This document shows positions 34,211 to 46,804 of a DNA stretch of 64,000 nucleotides, one piece after another. Within the stretch, counting starts at the first letter, position 1. The number at the start of each line of letters is the position of its first letter. The DNA is from Colletes latitarsis. Its lineage: Eukaryota; Arthropoda; Insecta; Hymenoptera; Colletidae. Both the position numbers and the translations under genes were made by a program. The stretch covers positions 25,607,501-25,671,500 of the forward strand of contig NC_135137.1 of NCBI RefSeq assembly GCF_051014445.1, read 5' to 3'. Below the pieces are notes generated by a model. The model did not search any database, was not told the origin of the DNA, and was given only the letters and a program-made list of their open reading frames with translations.

Positions 34211-35942
34211 ACGTGCGAAACTCAATTCAATTAGGTAAATGATGGAATACAAACGATCGTACAGCGTCTTCAGATTTTTACAAACCTACATTACAATATT
34301 ATTCGTTTTATCAATTTGAGAGTATCACGCATTTGGATATTAATGTTATTACAGATGTTCGATCGTTGTGTATTATTCCTATCCTTCAATATTTACATCA
34401 TCTTGCAGTTAACTGATTACAGTATTTAATCACATGATGATACTCAGTGTGTTACATTGGGAAACGTGTTCAATATGAACATAGTCATGTATTTATAATT
34501 GCATTTGCGATTAATGTATTAATATTATTATGTAATTAATTTGCACAGGTGCTGAAATACGAGACGTTGCGTGATTTAACAGCATTATAGAGGTGTACAT
34601 TTCAAAATTGCTATCTAATTATCGAAATTTATTTATCAAAGAATTACAATCATCATCGAAAGATCTTTTACCTCATCAGAGATCAATTATCTTGTTTGGA
34701 ATGAAACAAATCCAAATTAATATTAACGCAGGACATCTTCCACTTTTCTGATGACAATAATAATTTATGTATATCAGGGGAAGTTTGATTATGATTATTT
34801 ATTCAAAACTTTAGTGGTTGCTGTTATGTTATGATATTGAAAATAACTTCTAAATTAATTGTACATTATAATCTTTGAAAAAGTTAAATTTTCATTTCGT
34901 ATAATAGATTTGTTTCCTAATTGCCGTATTTATCGCCTAAAGGATGAGCTTTCTTCTTCTAAAATTTAATTAAAAATATGTATGATTCCTATATAAATAT
35001 GAAGTTTTTTTTTAAAAAGCGTGGCATTAATAGTTCTGTTAACAGTACGAAAAATGACATTATTTAAAGACAACATTGAATCGGTTTTTGATGAAAAATT
35101 AAATTTTGCAAATTTTGAAAGAGCAAATGAAGATAAATGGAGATTTCAAAATAAGATTAATAAAATGTCTTATATTATACAAAATATTTCTTCCAAATAT
35201 CTGACAAAAAATGAGATGCATCCAATAGAATGGTATCCTATAAGACAAAAGATACGATATATTATTCGTTTTCCATAGTTTTATTGCAGCTTTTGCTACT
35301 GATTTCATTAGAAATTCAATTAAATCTTTATTTTAAAATGGTATATCAAGCCATGATCAGATTACTTGGAACAAATGGTTACAATTCGATTTACAAATTA
35401 AACTTTTACAAACAGTCGCTTGGTAGCATGTGTAATTAAGTACGAGAAACTTTGGAATTTTAGAAGAAATTTGTAAAGCTGTATTCTCGGTAAAAAAACT
35501 TCGTCGTAATTTGTTACTTTCATTGATTTTACATGACAACGCAGGAGAACTGTATTAAATTCACGATTATGGAAGACTAGCGCGCAATATGAGCCTCAAA
35601 AACATCACGACTGACGCTTGTATGTAATTACCGTGAGAGCAATTAACTCACGAATTGGCACGCTATGGGCGCCAGACAAACGGAGAATTAATATTTGCGT
35701 AATTAGTATTGTCCTGCGCACAAATGTATACAGGAAACTGGCGAATATTATGCTTCCTCGCCTTGGTTAAAATACGAAACTTTTATTAATTTGATTCTCT
35801 ACGTTATCGCAATTAATATATTTCGAAAATGTAGAACGGTGTGTTTATTTTATTTTATTTATTTAGTCGGTCAAACGTGGACACACGGATTTTAAAAAAT
35901 ATTGTTTTCACTCGTAGTTAATGAACTTTATTCATTTATTAT
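34211..35942. other. Unassigned AT-rich DNA
   Basis: Only short frames. One at 35021-35278 (plus, 85 codons, with FANFERANEDKWRFQNKINK and MHPIEWYPI) looks less random than most but matches no family I know. Confidence 0.25.
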
Positions 35943-36160
35943 TGTTGAGTTAGTTTGTTCTCTCTTTTATAGGGGGAGGGAGCGTTCTCCCTCGATTCCG
36001 ACTTGCCCATCTAGTAATTTATGTATCCGCGTCGGGCTAACTTGTATAAATACGGCAGCGCGTGCCCGCCTCTTTCTTTTTTCCTGTGCGAAACTGGTGG
36101 AGTTGTATCGCAAATTTCCATTCAATAAAAGACAATTATCCAATCAAGTCTGCCATAACA
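35943..36160 (+). repeat. Solo LTR, 218 bp
   Basis: It starts TGTTGAGTTAG, ends GCCATAACA, and is flanked by a perfect 5-bp duplication ATTAT (35938-35942 and 36161-36165). It contains a TATA box (GTATAAATACGG near 36038) and an AATAAA signal near 36124, in the order expected for U3-R-U5 on the plus strand. No internal retrotransposon sequence adjoins it, so it probably arose by recombination between two LTRs. The family is unknown. Confidence 0.8.
36040..36050 (+). promoter_or_regulatory. TATA box of the solo LTR
   Basis: TATAAATAC lies upstream of a GC-rich GGCAGCGCGTGCCCGCC segment inside the solo LTR 35943-36160. It is the likely LTR promoter rather than a host gene promoter. Confidence 0.55.
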
Positions 36161-36165
36161 ATTAT

Positions 36166-39100
36166 AAGGAGACATTAAAATATTAATTTCCTTGAATTAC
36201 TTCATATCTGTTGATTTATATTAAAAACATTAAAATGTACTAAGTAAATGTATTAAATGTATTAATTTTTCTGATAATTCCTTTGAATGTATACTGTTGC
36301 ATTTGTTCGTTTGTATATAAGTTTATAATGAAAAATACTAGTTTTATTTGAAAATAAAGGAATGTATTAATAACAGATTTTTGAAATACCACAACTTTTA
36401 TTGCATCCGCAGCAGTGATTGTCGTAGTATTAATGTATGAGTATCTGGCCATATACAATATACATACAAGGTATAAATTTCCATTCATGACTTTTAATAG
36501 TAGGCAAATGTTTCCTTTTATAATGGTGTTTCAGCTACCATAACCTGAACTGGATCAACAAATTTTTTGAAATGGAGCAAGTCATTCAAATATCATTTCT
36601 ATAATTTTTCTAATTTCATTATCTTCTGAAGTTTTAGAACTAATCAAGCATTAAACATAAAATATTTTATTAAGAACTGTTTCTTTGTTTCAAAAGCAGA
36701 CATTAGTTTTTGTAATTAAATTTTAAGCAGCAGATGAAGTTTTATGATCCTTTCTACCACTTGGGTATGGTATACCTCTTTATATTACTTCTGTTTCGCA
36801 AGGAAACCTGAAGGATTATTTTTTACCTTAATAGTATACAAAAATTGATACATAAAACATTTTAAAAATCTGTTTAAAAGAGCAAAAAATTAAAACTTCA
36901 ATATTCCTGTGTCACTTCAAAAATTGTTTTGACAAAAACTAACTTTTTCAGACCTAATCTAAAATAATAAAAACAAATTTTATGGACTGTTAGAAAATAA
37001 TCGCACAATTTTTATTTTTTTATTCTACTTTAATAACCATATTACATATTTTGCTCTATCATAAAATTGATATTCTTGTGTTCAAATTTAAAAAAATGCC
37101 TTCTAACGATTTTATATTTATTAAAATATGTGATTATTGTACAACTATATCAAATTTGTTTCCTTTTTAATTATCATCACAATTCATCAGAAATAAGAAA
37201 AATAATAATATCGAAAATCAGTCTAAATGTTGAACAAAACATAGAAATGTCTTGAGGTTAGAATTTGATGACTCTTTTACAGTTATTCGTTTAAAATTTT
37301 TCAAATTTAAGAAGATCAAATAAATGTTACAAACGCAATAATAATTGTTTGCTTATCATAATATTTTCCCCTTTCAAACAAATGGTTTCCTTTAACATTT
37401 TTTGCTATCATTAAAAACAAGTGAAATATTTAAGGTGGTCAAGTTAAATAGAACACTAAATATCCAAAACTATAAATAAATAATATAATTATATAATCAA
37501 TACTATAAATAATATAATAATATAAATAATATTTGTCAATATGAATATGTACAAATATTTGATAAACAGCAATATGGGTTCTCCCTGTATGCAATTCAAA
37601 TTATTAACAATAAATATTACACACGTACTTGAAAAATTTTCAAAATCGAAATTTAATGTGAAAATATTTCATTCTAAATTTTCGATTAATTTTTTCATGA
37701 GAAATTACACTTTTTCCGATTATACTACAATTTCCAACTCATACTGTGCAATGCATTCAATTCTGTGTTTCTTTAACAATTAAAATTATAATTATGAAAC
37801 ACTTAAAAAGTATATGCATGTACCAGACGTCTATTTGATTAATATAATTGAGAATCAACAGAACTACGTATGAAACTTGCAGGTGTACTAAAGCATATAA
37901 ATGAGTCGAAGTATGCTTCGATATAATGTAAAGTTTTTTTTCAATAAAACGTAAATTGTTATATTCATCGTTGGGTAATGGAGGTAGTGAAGTCCCCACA
38001 TTTTTTCAAGCTCTGGTCGAGATGAGCAGCCACCAGCTGTGGATTTAAAACACAGCTGGACGAACTACAAAATGTGCCGCGTGTATCGAGTTACAGACAT
38101 CAACGCTGACTAAAACCTTTTATATTTTTTATTCTATCGCTATAATATTACCGATGGATTTGCGAGTTTTACCTAATGAAAATGAGATTAAACACGACAG
38201 TATTCAGATTACTTTTATTTCTTCGTTGTATGAATTATGTATACGTAAAAATAGTCCGAATATGGCTGTGTTTACTTATTTTCAACGAGAAAGCGTCACT
38301 GATTCAAAATACTTTCATGAAAACACAATAAGGAATACATATAAAAGTTCTTAGTTTGTATTGATAGTATCCACCCTATAGTTTAATAATTGACAATAAA
38401 ATTTAGTGATTGAAAATTTCATTGTTCCTGATCATGCACCTAGTGTTGACTTACACTTTTATTATTAGTTTTTTATTTTGAAGCGTTTGTTATTGGAAAT
38501 ACGATTGATTGCTTTGAGAATAATGAAATATTTTAGCATTTACATTTACCTTTAAACATGTATCAGAAAAATTTCATGAAAGAAAGTAAAAAATTAACTA
38601 AGTATATCAAACCCATACTTAACTACTGTTTTTCGATTCCTAATTATTTTCTGCACCATTTTGCACGAAAGTTTCATATTAAAATATACTTTTTTGGAAT
38701 AGATGTACCAGTCTTTAAAATTTCTAAATGTATAAAAAAGTATATTTTACATTTATCGACTTAGATAGATTGAAAATTGTTCAATGTGTTGCATCAAAAT
38801 GTATCGAAATGTAACACACGTACATGATATATTTGTTTTTTATACATGACATAGTAAACGATTAGAAAATGGAAATAAAATAATCGATCTCTTCGAATTT
38901 TATAAAAAGAAAAGAGAAATAACTCATCAAGTAATTTCAATTTTATTTTGAAATTAAACGAACACAAAAAACATACAGTAAAGATTTTATAAATTTGTTA
39001 CTAAAAAAGGAGAAGTCTTCAAAAGTTGCACAATCTGTGAATAATGTTAAATATTTAGCTTACAAACACGAGAAACCTACCATTGAGTCCATTAAATATA

Positions 39101-39947
39101 ATTCAAATTATTTATTTATAGTGTATATGTCTAAAAATTCATACAATTAAAAGTTATCCTGTTTACAACTATTTCCGTGAACCAAAAACAATTTTTTGTT
39201 ATTTTTCAAGCTTTATTAAGTTGTCCGATATTTATTCAGAAGTTTCTTTTTATTTTGCAAATTCGACTTTGGAGTCAAAGTTTAAAACGATTTGAAAAAT
39301 ATATCTCCATAATATAGATACAGATAAAAACTTTGTCGTAAAGAGTATTCGTAAAAATCGACAAAAACTGCTAATTTGAAAGATCTTACTTTTTAAAAAA
39401 TTTCGAAAACTGCAAAATGATGACATAAACTCTTCACTCCCCTTATTGCTACATGGATTGCAATATATTTTAATTTGAATTAAATCCCTGACATTGATGA
39501 AAGAAGTGATCGATTTAGCGTGGAATGACCCATACTTGAATTTAAAACGTTGAATATCACACAGATTTTCTCAGGAAATCATCTGGTGTTATACTATCAT
39601 TTTATAACTCAATGTCATAAAATAAGTCTCAATCGATATATGTTGCAAAATTTAATATTTTTCGAAATATAGAATTTTATATTACTATTATTATATAATT
39701 ATTTATTGAAACAATTCCATCTATTTCATTTTTTTATTTCTTTCAATAGTTTTACGATTGAGTTATTAACTTTTAAAATTTCAACAAAACTGAGTGATGC
39801 GTTCAAAAGTTATTGATATTTCAACAGTTGTACTTTAGAGGACTTCGTCGTGAAAATATATGTATTATAGGAAATATTATTAAGATTTTGTTGTTATTAT
39901 TATTAGGATTATTAGGAGTAATATAGGAAATAGCAAATATTAGATTT
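36166..39947. other. Long AT-rich stretch, nothing assigned
   Basis: No coding similarity or large repeat seen. A small palindrome CCAGCTGTG...CACAGCTGG lies at 38033-38059. Runs of AATAATATAAATAAT are near 37470-37530. Confidence 0.35.
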
Positions 39948-40199
39948 TGTTTTAAACTTGGAAAAACGACCATGCAAACGTTACAAATGTTGATGGATAC
40001 TTATGGCGATAATTGCATATCCCGTTCACAAATATGTGAGAGTTATGGACGCTTCAGGATCTGTTGAGAGAATTTGAACAGTAATAAATGACTGGGTCAT
40101 CCGAATTTAGCGAACAGAGACGAACTCGTGCAGAAATTATGTGAACTCATCACTATTGATTCAAATATGAAAACAGTTTCAGTAAATTCTTCATTAATG
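39948..40199 (+). pseudogene. mariner transposase N-terminal fragment
   Basis: The translation begins CFKLGKTTMQTLQMLMDTYG, then DNCISRSQICESYGRFR, a stop, and ELVQKLCELITIDSNMKTVS. This matches the N-terminal helix-turn-helix region of mariner transposases (usual FKLGKSAxETxxMLxxAYGDxxLSRxQVxEWxxRF). The linker GRP motif is degraded to LGHPN. The DDD catalytic domain is absent. It is a truncated, stop-containing fossil. Confidence 0.82.
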
Positions 40200-40456
40200 T
40201 AAGTTTTAATTCTGCTAGAATGTAGTACTAATAACTATCCATCATAGTATTGTTAAAATGTTAACATATAATGCAATCGGTTGAGTAAAAAGTGTGACAA
40301 TACGTAATGAATTTCCAAACTTATGTTTTTCAAAAACGAAGCAACGATCAAAAAATTGGTATTCTATATCTTCAAAAATATTAACGATTAGGATATTACT
40401 TCTTCATGAAAGTATACAGGATGTTTCATGACTTATGAGGAATGAAAATGTTCATA

Positions 40457-40873
40457 CAGTTCGTGTTCGGCCACCCCTGGGAAAAATTTTAATGGGAGAT
40501 TCTAGAGGCTAAAATAAGACGAAAATCAAGAATACCAATTTGTTAATTGAAGCTTCGTTAAAAAGTTATTAACGTTTAAAGTTTTGCTTGTAGAACGGCA
40601 GTTTGCGAACAGCTGCGTACGTACGATAGTGGTTCTCACTCAGCGTGAGAAACTCTACTTAGTGACGTATCGACAGCGTTACAGTTTTCTGAGTGAGAAC
40701 CACTATCGCGCGTACGTAGCTGTTCACACATTGCCATTCGACAGACGAAACTTTAAACGTTAATAACTTTTTAACAAAGCCTCAATCAACAAATTGGTAT
40801 TCTTGATTTTCGTTTTATTTTAGCCTCCAGAATCTCCCATTATAATTTTTCCTAGGGTTGGCCGAACACCCTG
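40457..40873. mobile_element. Major MITE family, class I
   Basis: TA-flanked; the left end is slightly altered (CAGTTCGTGTTCGGCCACCC) and the right end is GGCCGAACACCCTG. The core palindrome GTGGTTCTCACTCAG/CTGAGTGAGAACCAC is the same as in 7098-7500. Arms carry CAGCTGCGTACGTACG and CGCGTACGTAGCTG. Confidence 0.92.
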
Positions 40874-40875
40874 TA

Positions 40876-42864
40876 TAAACGCATGCTCTATTTAACGTTG
40901 TTCCCAAGCAGCAACGTGGTTAACTCTTTATGACTCAGTGTAGCTTCCAAGTTACACGTTCATCATCTACATTTTTAAAGTCTAATTTTATCCTCTTACC
41001 ACTATGTATTAATTAATAATAACAATCGGTTTACAACTATTTCACAGTTTCTTATACCAAGCTAAGCATGGTTGGAAGATTGTGTTATTAAAATTTTCTT
41101 TAGAATTTATGTCTCTTTATCATTGTTTACCCAATAGTGGTATTGTACAATTTAAAAAAAAAAAAAAAAAAAAAATATAATTTCATTTATAGGGAGTTAA
41201 AGTATTTAGCACAGGAGCACTTTAAAACCATTCAGAATTTCAGTGAATTTCAATGAAACTGTATATTTAAGTTTCAACTGTTGCAACTGGTCGAAAGTAA
41301 CGATTCTATGTTGGTTGACTCGCCAAAGCTTTAATAATTAGTCTTTAATTAAAAATTTATTAAACTTCGTGCGGCAGTAGTTTAATGTTCAGGGATTTTA
41401 AACGGTTTCACAAAATCGATTTGGAAGCAGTACTACTGCTTGGTAACACATAGCCAGAGTATTTTTCCTGTTATATCTTCATACATTGTAATACTTATAT
41501 CTTAATTTTTATTATATTAACACTAATATGATTAATTGTGCTATATGAATGTCTTCTATGACATTTTGTATAGAATACAAAAAATAACCATTATAAGGAA
41601 CAATTTTGTCCATTTCGCCATAATTATTAATAATTGCTTTTAATTTTTCATTTTTAAGTTATTTCTATTTTTAGAGCTTAAAAAATGGCAAAAAACAGGA
41701 CATAAAATTATTTACCATTTATTTGTTAAGAATTCAAAGAATAAAAAGGTTATTAAGCTCATGGTTTATACTATACAATATTACTAATTTGTTAATTCAT
41801 TTGAATAATGCAAATAGATTAAAGTTTCTAAAGAAAACCCAGATAGAAATTTTCACATACATACGTATCACTTTAAACAAATTTAGTGAAATACTCTTTA
41901 AAATTGAATTGCAGGTGTAAAACATTAATCACACTCCTTTTGTGTTACAGAAAACTCGTTTATAAATTGAACCATTACAAAGTGGACGTTCATACTAATA
42001 AGTTTCTGCCGTGAAATTTATAGCGTTCGCGTTTGATTACGGTTTATGAATATTTACGTTCTTGGTTACTATAGCGCGGAAAATAATGCACAAATTTTGT
42101 CATCGAGAATAGCAGTGGAGGGCGAGAAATGAAAGCAAATTTCAACTAAAAAGTCAGTAAGTGGCAAAAAAAGATAAACTGATGAAGTAGCAAGCCTTCG
42201 CATTAAATTTTGTTCTAATCCGGCGGAAAGAGAGTACGATGAACTTAAGAAATATGAGTCATATTTTGCGGGCCGTCGACAAAGGTGAAATAATTGTTAT
42301 TTGCTGCTGGAGTAAAAATTTCTTGCCTCTGCAATTAACTAACGTTAATTTATCTCGTAATTCAGAGTAAGCTACGCGTTGGAAAACATTTCAGTCGTTA
42401 AAAGTCAAAGGTATTCTTCAGAATTGTGTTACTTCTTCAACATACAAAAATAAATATGATATATATTACAAGTACTGTATTAATTTTGATGTATTCATAC
42501 TGTTACTAATTAAATAAAAAAAAACTTTTTAGTGTTTGGTCGTTAAAGATTAAACTTTTCTGTGATGCGTCCACACTATAAATTTATATAATTTGAAGAT
42601 TATTGGAATGAGTTGTCAAAATTACAAGTAGTGCTTTGCAATGAAGTAGACTAAGAATCTGAAACAAATATTAAAATATATAGCGTTTGTAAGTCATCCG
42701 TATTTCGATTTATAAAATATTATAATTAAATAATCGAATTTGTTTGTTGACAATATTTTTTAATATTTTCTGACGTAAAAGTAGAACTCTTGTATGTAAG
42801 TTATTCCTTTCGCACAACATTTGTAAATAGAAATGAAATTGTGATTGTAAGTCTCGTCTTAATT
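40876..42864. other. Unassigned AT-rich DNA; includes A24 run
   Basis: An uninterrupted run of 24 A lies at 41154-41177. It could be the tail of a retroposed sequence, but the upstream DNA resembles no gene, SINE or LINE I know. The rest is featureless. Confidence 0.3.
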
Positions 42865-43252
42865 TGTAAGAAGTGTATGTATATGTATGTTTGAACCGTT
42901 GGACCGTTGGCGTCGATGGTGTTTAGACTAAGGTAGAGTACGTATCGAGTGAGGTGTTTAGGTTTAGGCTGAAATGCGTTCGGGGGGCTGCGCCTCGAAC
43001 GTGCGTTTGTTTAGATCATTAGGAATGTTCGACTTTGACTGCAGGAACTCACTCTGCATCGAACGTTAGTCAAGAGTAGTTACAGTTTTACGTTTATGGT
43101 TTTTTACGTTTACGTTTTATATCCTTCTTTTTATATTCTTTATATGAAATAGTATTAGTAAATATTAAATAATATAGTTTATATAGTTACGTTTATTGTC
43201 CATGTATTTGAATCTAACCATACGCCTCTGATCATCCTCGACAATCCTTACA
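42865..43252 (+). repeat. Solo LTR, 388 bp
   Basis: The termini are a 6-bp perfect inverted repeat, TGTAAG...CTTACA, flanked by a 4-bp duplication AATT (42861-42864 and 43253-43256). A hairpin CGTTCG...CGAACG lies near 42970-42998 and a TATA-rich segment near 43120-43150. There is no internal retrotransposon sequence. The 4-bp duplication is compatible with a Gypsy-type element (inference). Confidence 0.75.
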
Positions 43253-43256
43253 AATT

Positions 43257-43667
43257 GAAAACCTGTACTTTAATTTGCATAAAAATAAAATTTCAATTGA
43301 AGGATTGACTTCACGCAGTCAAGTATCATACGTTATTCTTAAGGTTAGATTTTCGTGATTATTCCAGTAAAAGTATTTACGCAATCGCGACCTAATCGTC
43401 GAATAATTCAGTCGTCTACCTACTGTTGTCGATTGCGAGTAGGGATGGTTAGAATACCTACTTATGAATCATGAGTGATTCGATCATGTTCGTTTCCAAT
43501 CACAGTGATTTCTCACCGGGAGTGGTAATTTTTCGTGATCGCTGGCGGAGGGCAGGATAGCATAACTTCTTTGTACGCGTCGTCAGAATCGTCAGTATAA
43601 TACAAATACATACACTATAATCGGTGCATTCTATACTTAAGAAGTTTTTATTTTTCATGATTCTATA
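43257..43667. other. Unassigned; contains a possible hAT end at 43441
   Basis: TAGGGATGGTTAGAATACC at 43441 followed by ATCACAGTGAT near 43499 resembles the reverse complement of the terminus near 47690. The remainder is unassigned. Confidence 0.3.
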
Positions 43668-43700
43668 CAGGCTGTTCGGCCACCTCTGGGAAAAATTTAC
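43668..43700. mobile_element. Major MITE family, terminal fragment
   Basis: Thirty-three bases, CAGGCTGTTCGGCCACCTCT onward, match the left TIR; then the sequence switches to the repeat at 43702. Confidence 0.75.
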
Positions 43701-43701
43701 T

Positions 43702-43879
43702 CAATATTTGAAATTTCTATCTAAATAAGAACTAAAGCATGAAGAAGAACTAAACAATATAAACGTATATTGTCCTAGATGTAAAGATGAGCCGAATTAA
43801 AAATCTTAATATTGATAATACGACTTCATGCTGTACATTTCACAAAACGTCTAGAAATAGAAATAAACATTTATTTATA
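43702..43879 (+). repeat. 178-bp segment duplicated at 59412-59591
   Basis: Almost identical to 59412-59591 (shared TCAATATTTGAAATTTCTAT and ATGAGCCGAATTAAAAATCT), and in both places it ends exactly at a TA followed by a major-family MITE. The start of the match is abrupt here, at the end of a MITE fragment. Confidence 0.92.
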
Positions 43880-44397
43880 CAGGGTGTTCGGCCACCCCTG
43901 GGAAAAATTTTAATGGGAGATTCTAGAGGCCAAAATGAGACGAAAATCAAAAATATAAATTTCTTGACTGAGGCTTTATTAAAAAGTTATTAACAATTAA
44001 ATTAAAAAATTTCAAATCGTTCTGGAAAAATTATTTTCGGTTGCGGGGGTCAATTACAATCATTTTTGGTGAATAGACATACCCCCGAAATCCTACCCCC
44101 ACTTTCTAGAAAAAAATTCGAGAAGGCGTGAAATTTTACGAAGAAAAAAAGAAATTTCAAATTGTTCTGGAAATTTATTTTCGGTTGCAGGGGTCAATTA
44201 CAATCATTTTTGGTGAATACACATACCCTTGAAATCCTACCCACTTTCGAGAAAAAAAATCAGTACGGGTGGAACATTACACGTTAATAACTTTTTAACG
44301 AAGCCTCAATCAACAAATTGGTATTCTTGGTTTTCGTTTTATTTTGGCCTCTAGGATGCCCCATTAAAATTTTTCCCAGTGGTGGCCGAACACCCTG
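43880..44397. mobile_element. Major MITE family, class II
   Basis: Ends CAGGGTGTTCGGCCACCCCT and GGCCGAACACCCTG, TA-flanked. The interior holds two units with GGTCAATTACAATCATTTTT. Its left TIR variant (ATATAAATTTCTTGACTGAG) corresponds to the right TIR variant of 59592-59968, so the two MITEs lie in opposite orientation beside the same left flank. Confidence 0.92.
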
Positions 44398-44399
44398 TA

Positions 44400-44595
44400 T
44401 AGGGGTGACCGCGACTAGAAGTACCGATTTTGAGAAAACATAAAAAATGACTAGGAAATAATGTAGTTACTTTTTTCACTCCTGATTAATTTATTGCTAA
44501 ATTTATTATATTTTAAGATTTTCAGCTCAAATTTAATATATTGCAATAAGTTTTTCATAGAAACTTGTTTTTTTTGTGACCGAAGCGGCTTACTT
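44400..44595. mobile_element. MITE family C, partial copy
   Basis: TAGGGGTGACCGCGACTAGA and CGATTTTGAGAAAACATAAA follow 4484 onward; it ends after a CGAAGCGG-type segment without the right TIR. It starts at the TA that closes the preceding MITE. Confidence 0.7.
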
Positions 44596-44690
44596 TCTAA
44601 TGAGACATATATTATATATATTCTCAGATGAAGTAAAACACAATTTTATTAATAACGTTTGTTTATTAACTTCGGATTAACACAAATATA

Positions 44691-45380
44691 CAGGATGAGG
44701 TTCTTAAAACCGGCCACCTGAATAACTTCGCTCCTATTGGTGATAGGAAAAAATGAATCACGCCAAAATTATTTGGTATCGAGGGACTGATCATCCGATC
44801 TTACTAGTTTGTCTATAGGTGCAGGCACCAAGGAGATATGAAGGTCATCTCTGTTTTTTTAAACGGAATGGTATGTGTTTTTACTTACATTCTGATGGAG
44901 TATTTCAAGACGAATACAATGACCTATTGGAAAGGTCATTCCTGGTTTGGGTTACGGGGTAAGACCACTGTAAAAAACAAAAACTGTTCTCTTAATCTAC
45001 ATGAGTATAGCTAGACAAAGAAAGTATTAACCTTCCAGATTATTAACGACACCATTCTCGATGCGGCAAACTTGAACCGTGATGGACAATACTTTCCATG
45101 TTTTTTACTTTTTGGGCTTGCCGTTCCGAGCTAGACCCTTGGTATCGGTTTCAACAGGCAGAGTCAAACAGCACAACAATAGGATCGCTTTTATGCTTGC
45201 CACTCAAGCCGAGACGTCTCCGTTGAAAATCAGTAAATTTCTAAGCGTTATATCTTGAAAATTAATAAAAATCGAGTGAATACATTGTAGCTTAATGAAT
45301 TCGTCTTGAAAAGTACTATCGTATGATCCAAAAAAAATATATAGTTCTATTTAAAAAACGAAACTTCACCATCATATCTT
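44691..45380. mobile_element. Tc1/mariner-type element fragment (CAGGATGAGG end)
   Basis: After TA it starts CAGGATGAGGTTCTTAAAAC and continues with AGGTCATCTCTGTTTTTTTA, which resembles AGGTCATCTTCATTTTTTTA in the element at 23782. No second terminus or coding region is recognised; the right limit is a guess. Confidence 0.4.
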
Positions 45381-45654
45381 TTGAATTAATAACATAAACA
45401 AAATTTTCGTTTATGCCAAAATAGAGATACCATTTTATCCTGCAATTTACATATAAACAATTCTTGTATGCCAGTATGTATCATTATGTTTACGCGCATA
45501 TCCTCTTCACACAAAACTCCAAAACATCTCAAATTCCTTTCCTTAGTTTATCCTGACTCATACCTGAACCTTGACTACTGACTCATTTTTGGAAGCTCTC
45601 TCTGTCTCGCTCTTCTCTCTCCCCACCTTTCCCTTTTTTCCAATCCTGCATATA

Positions 45655-46554
45655 CAGGATATTCGGCCACCCCTGGGAAAAATTTTAATGGGGGATTCTA
45701 GAGGCCAAAATAAGACGAAAATTAAGAATACCAATTTGTTGATGGAGGCTTCGTTAAAAAGTTTTTAACAATTAAATTCGAAAATTTCAAATCGTACTGG
45801 AAAAATTATTTTCGGTTGTGAGGGTCAATCACAATCATTTTTGGTGAATACACATATCCCTGAAATCTTAACCATTTTCGAGAAAAAAATTCCTTACCGA
45901 AAATATAATTTCAGGCCAAAATGCTTTCCGCAAATTTCATGCGTATCTTTAAAACATCATAACTTCTGAACGGATCGGTCGATTTTAATGTTTAAAAAAG
46001 CAAACTACGCGTATTTTGGTGGAGAATATGTACAAATCGCAAAAATATTCGAAAAGTTGGTCTTTGACCCCGCAAAATGAGAAAAACCCCATAAAAATGG
46101 TCCAATTTTCAAATAGCCACAACTCCTACAATTGTGAATATATTTCAATGAAACTTTTTTCTGAAGTAGAGCTCATGGGTACCTACAAAAAAGTATTAAA
46201 CAACTTTTCTGTAGGACGTCAAACGAAATTACTAAAAATCAAAAATGAATTTTTAAGAAAAATCGACAAAGAGGGGATAGGTGCCTAAATTTTTCGGCGA
46301 AATTGAAAAGTTTCAAATTGTTCTGGAAAAATTATTTTCGGTTGCGGGAGTCAATTATAATCATTTTCGGTGAATAGACATACTCCCGAAATCTTACCCA
46401 CTTTCGAGAAAAAAATTCAGTATTGGCGGAACTTTAAACGTTGATAACTTCTTAACGAAACCACCATCAACAAATTGGTATTCTTGATTTTCGTCTTATT
46501 TTGGCTTCTAGAATCTCCCATTAAAATTTTTCTCAGGGATGGCCGAACACCCTG
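45655..46554. mobile_element. Major MITE family, class II long
   Basis: CAGGATATTCGGCCACCCCT to GGCCGAACACCCTG, TA-flanked, 900 bp. It carries one copy of the longer interior found twice in 569-2268, including GTGGAGAATATGTACAAATC. A 90-codon open frame (46016-46288) is the counterpart of the frames at 931 and 1593 and is not called as a gene. Confidence 0.92.
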
Positions 46555-46804
46555 TATATCCTGCGTTTTTCCCAAAAGACTCTCTGATTCTGATTCCCGA
46601 CAGTTGAACGAACGCGCAAAGCTTTTAGTTTAAAACTACGAATAGTCAAATTGTTTTTGTACGCCGTTAACCTAGTATTCCGACGGTTAATAAAGTATTA
46701 TTCAGAGGAATACAACACAATTTTTTCGTATCATCAATAGTTATTGAAATATCGGAACTGTCACACTTTAGCGTGGACACCCTATATACATATAGAAGTA
46801 TATA

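Noticed and set aside
35021..35278. Chemoreceptor-like or other host exon
   Set aside because: The frame has a non-random look but I cannot match it to any family, and it lacks splice support.
36040..36186. Host gene core promoter with downstream frame
   Set aside because: The TATA box lies inside a TG...CA segment with a perfect 5-bp target duplication, so an LTR explains it better.
41154..41177. Processed pseudogene tail (A24)
   Set aside because: No gene-like sequence or target duplication found upstream; a simple slippage tract is enough.
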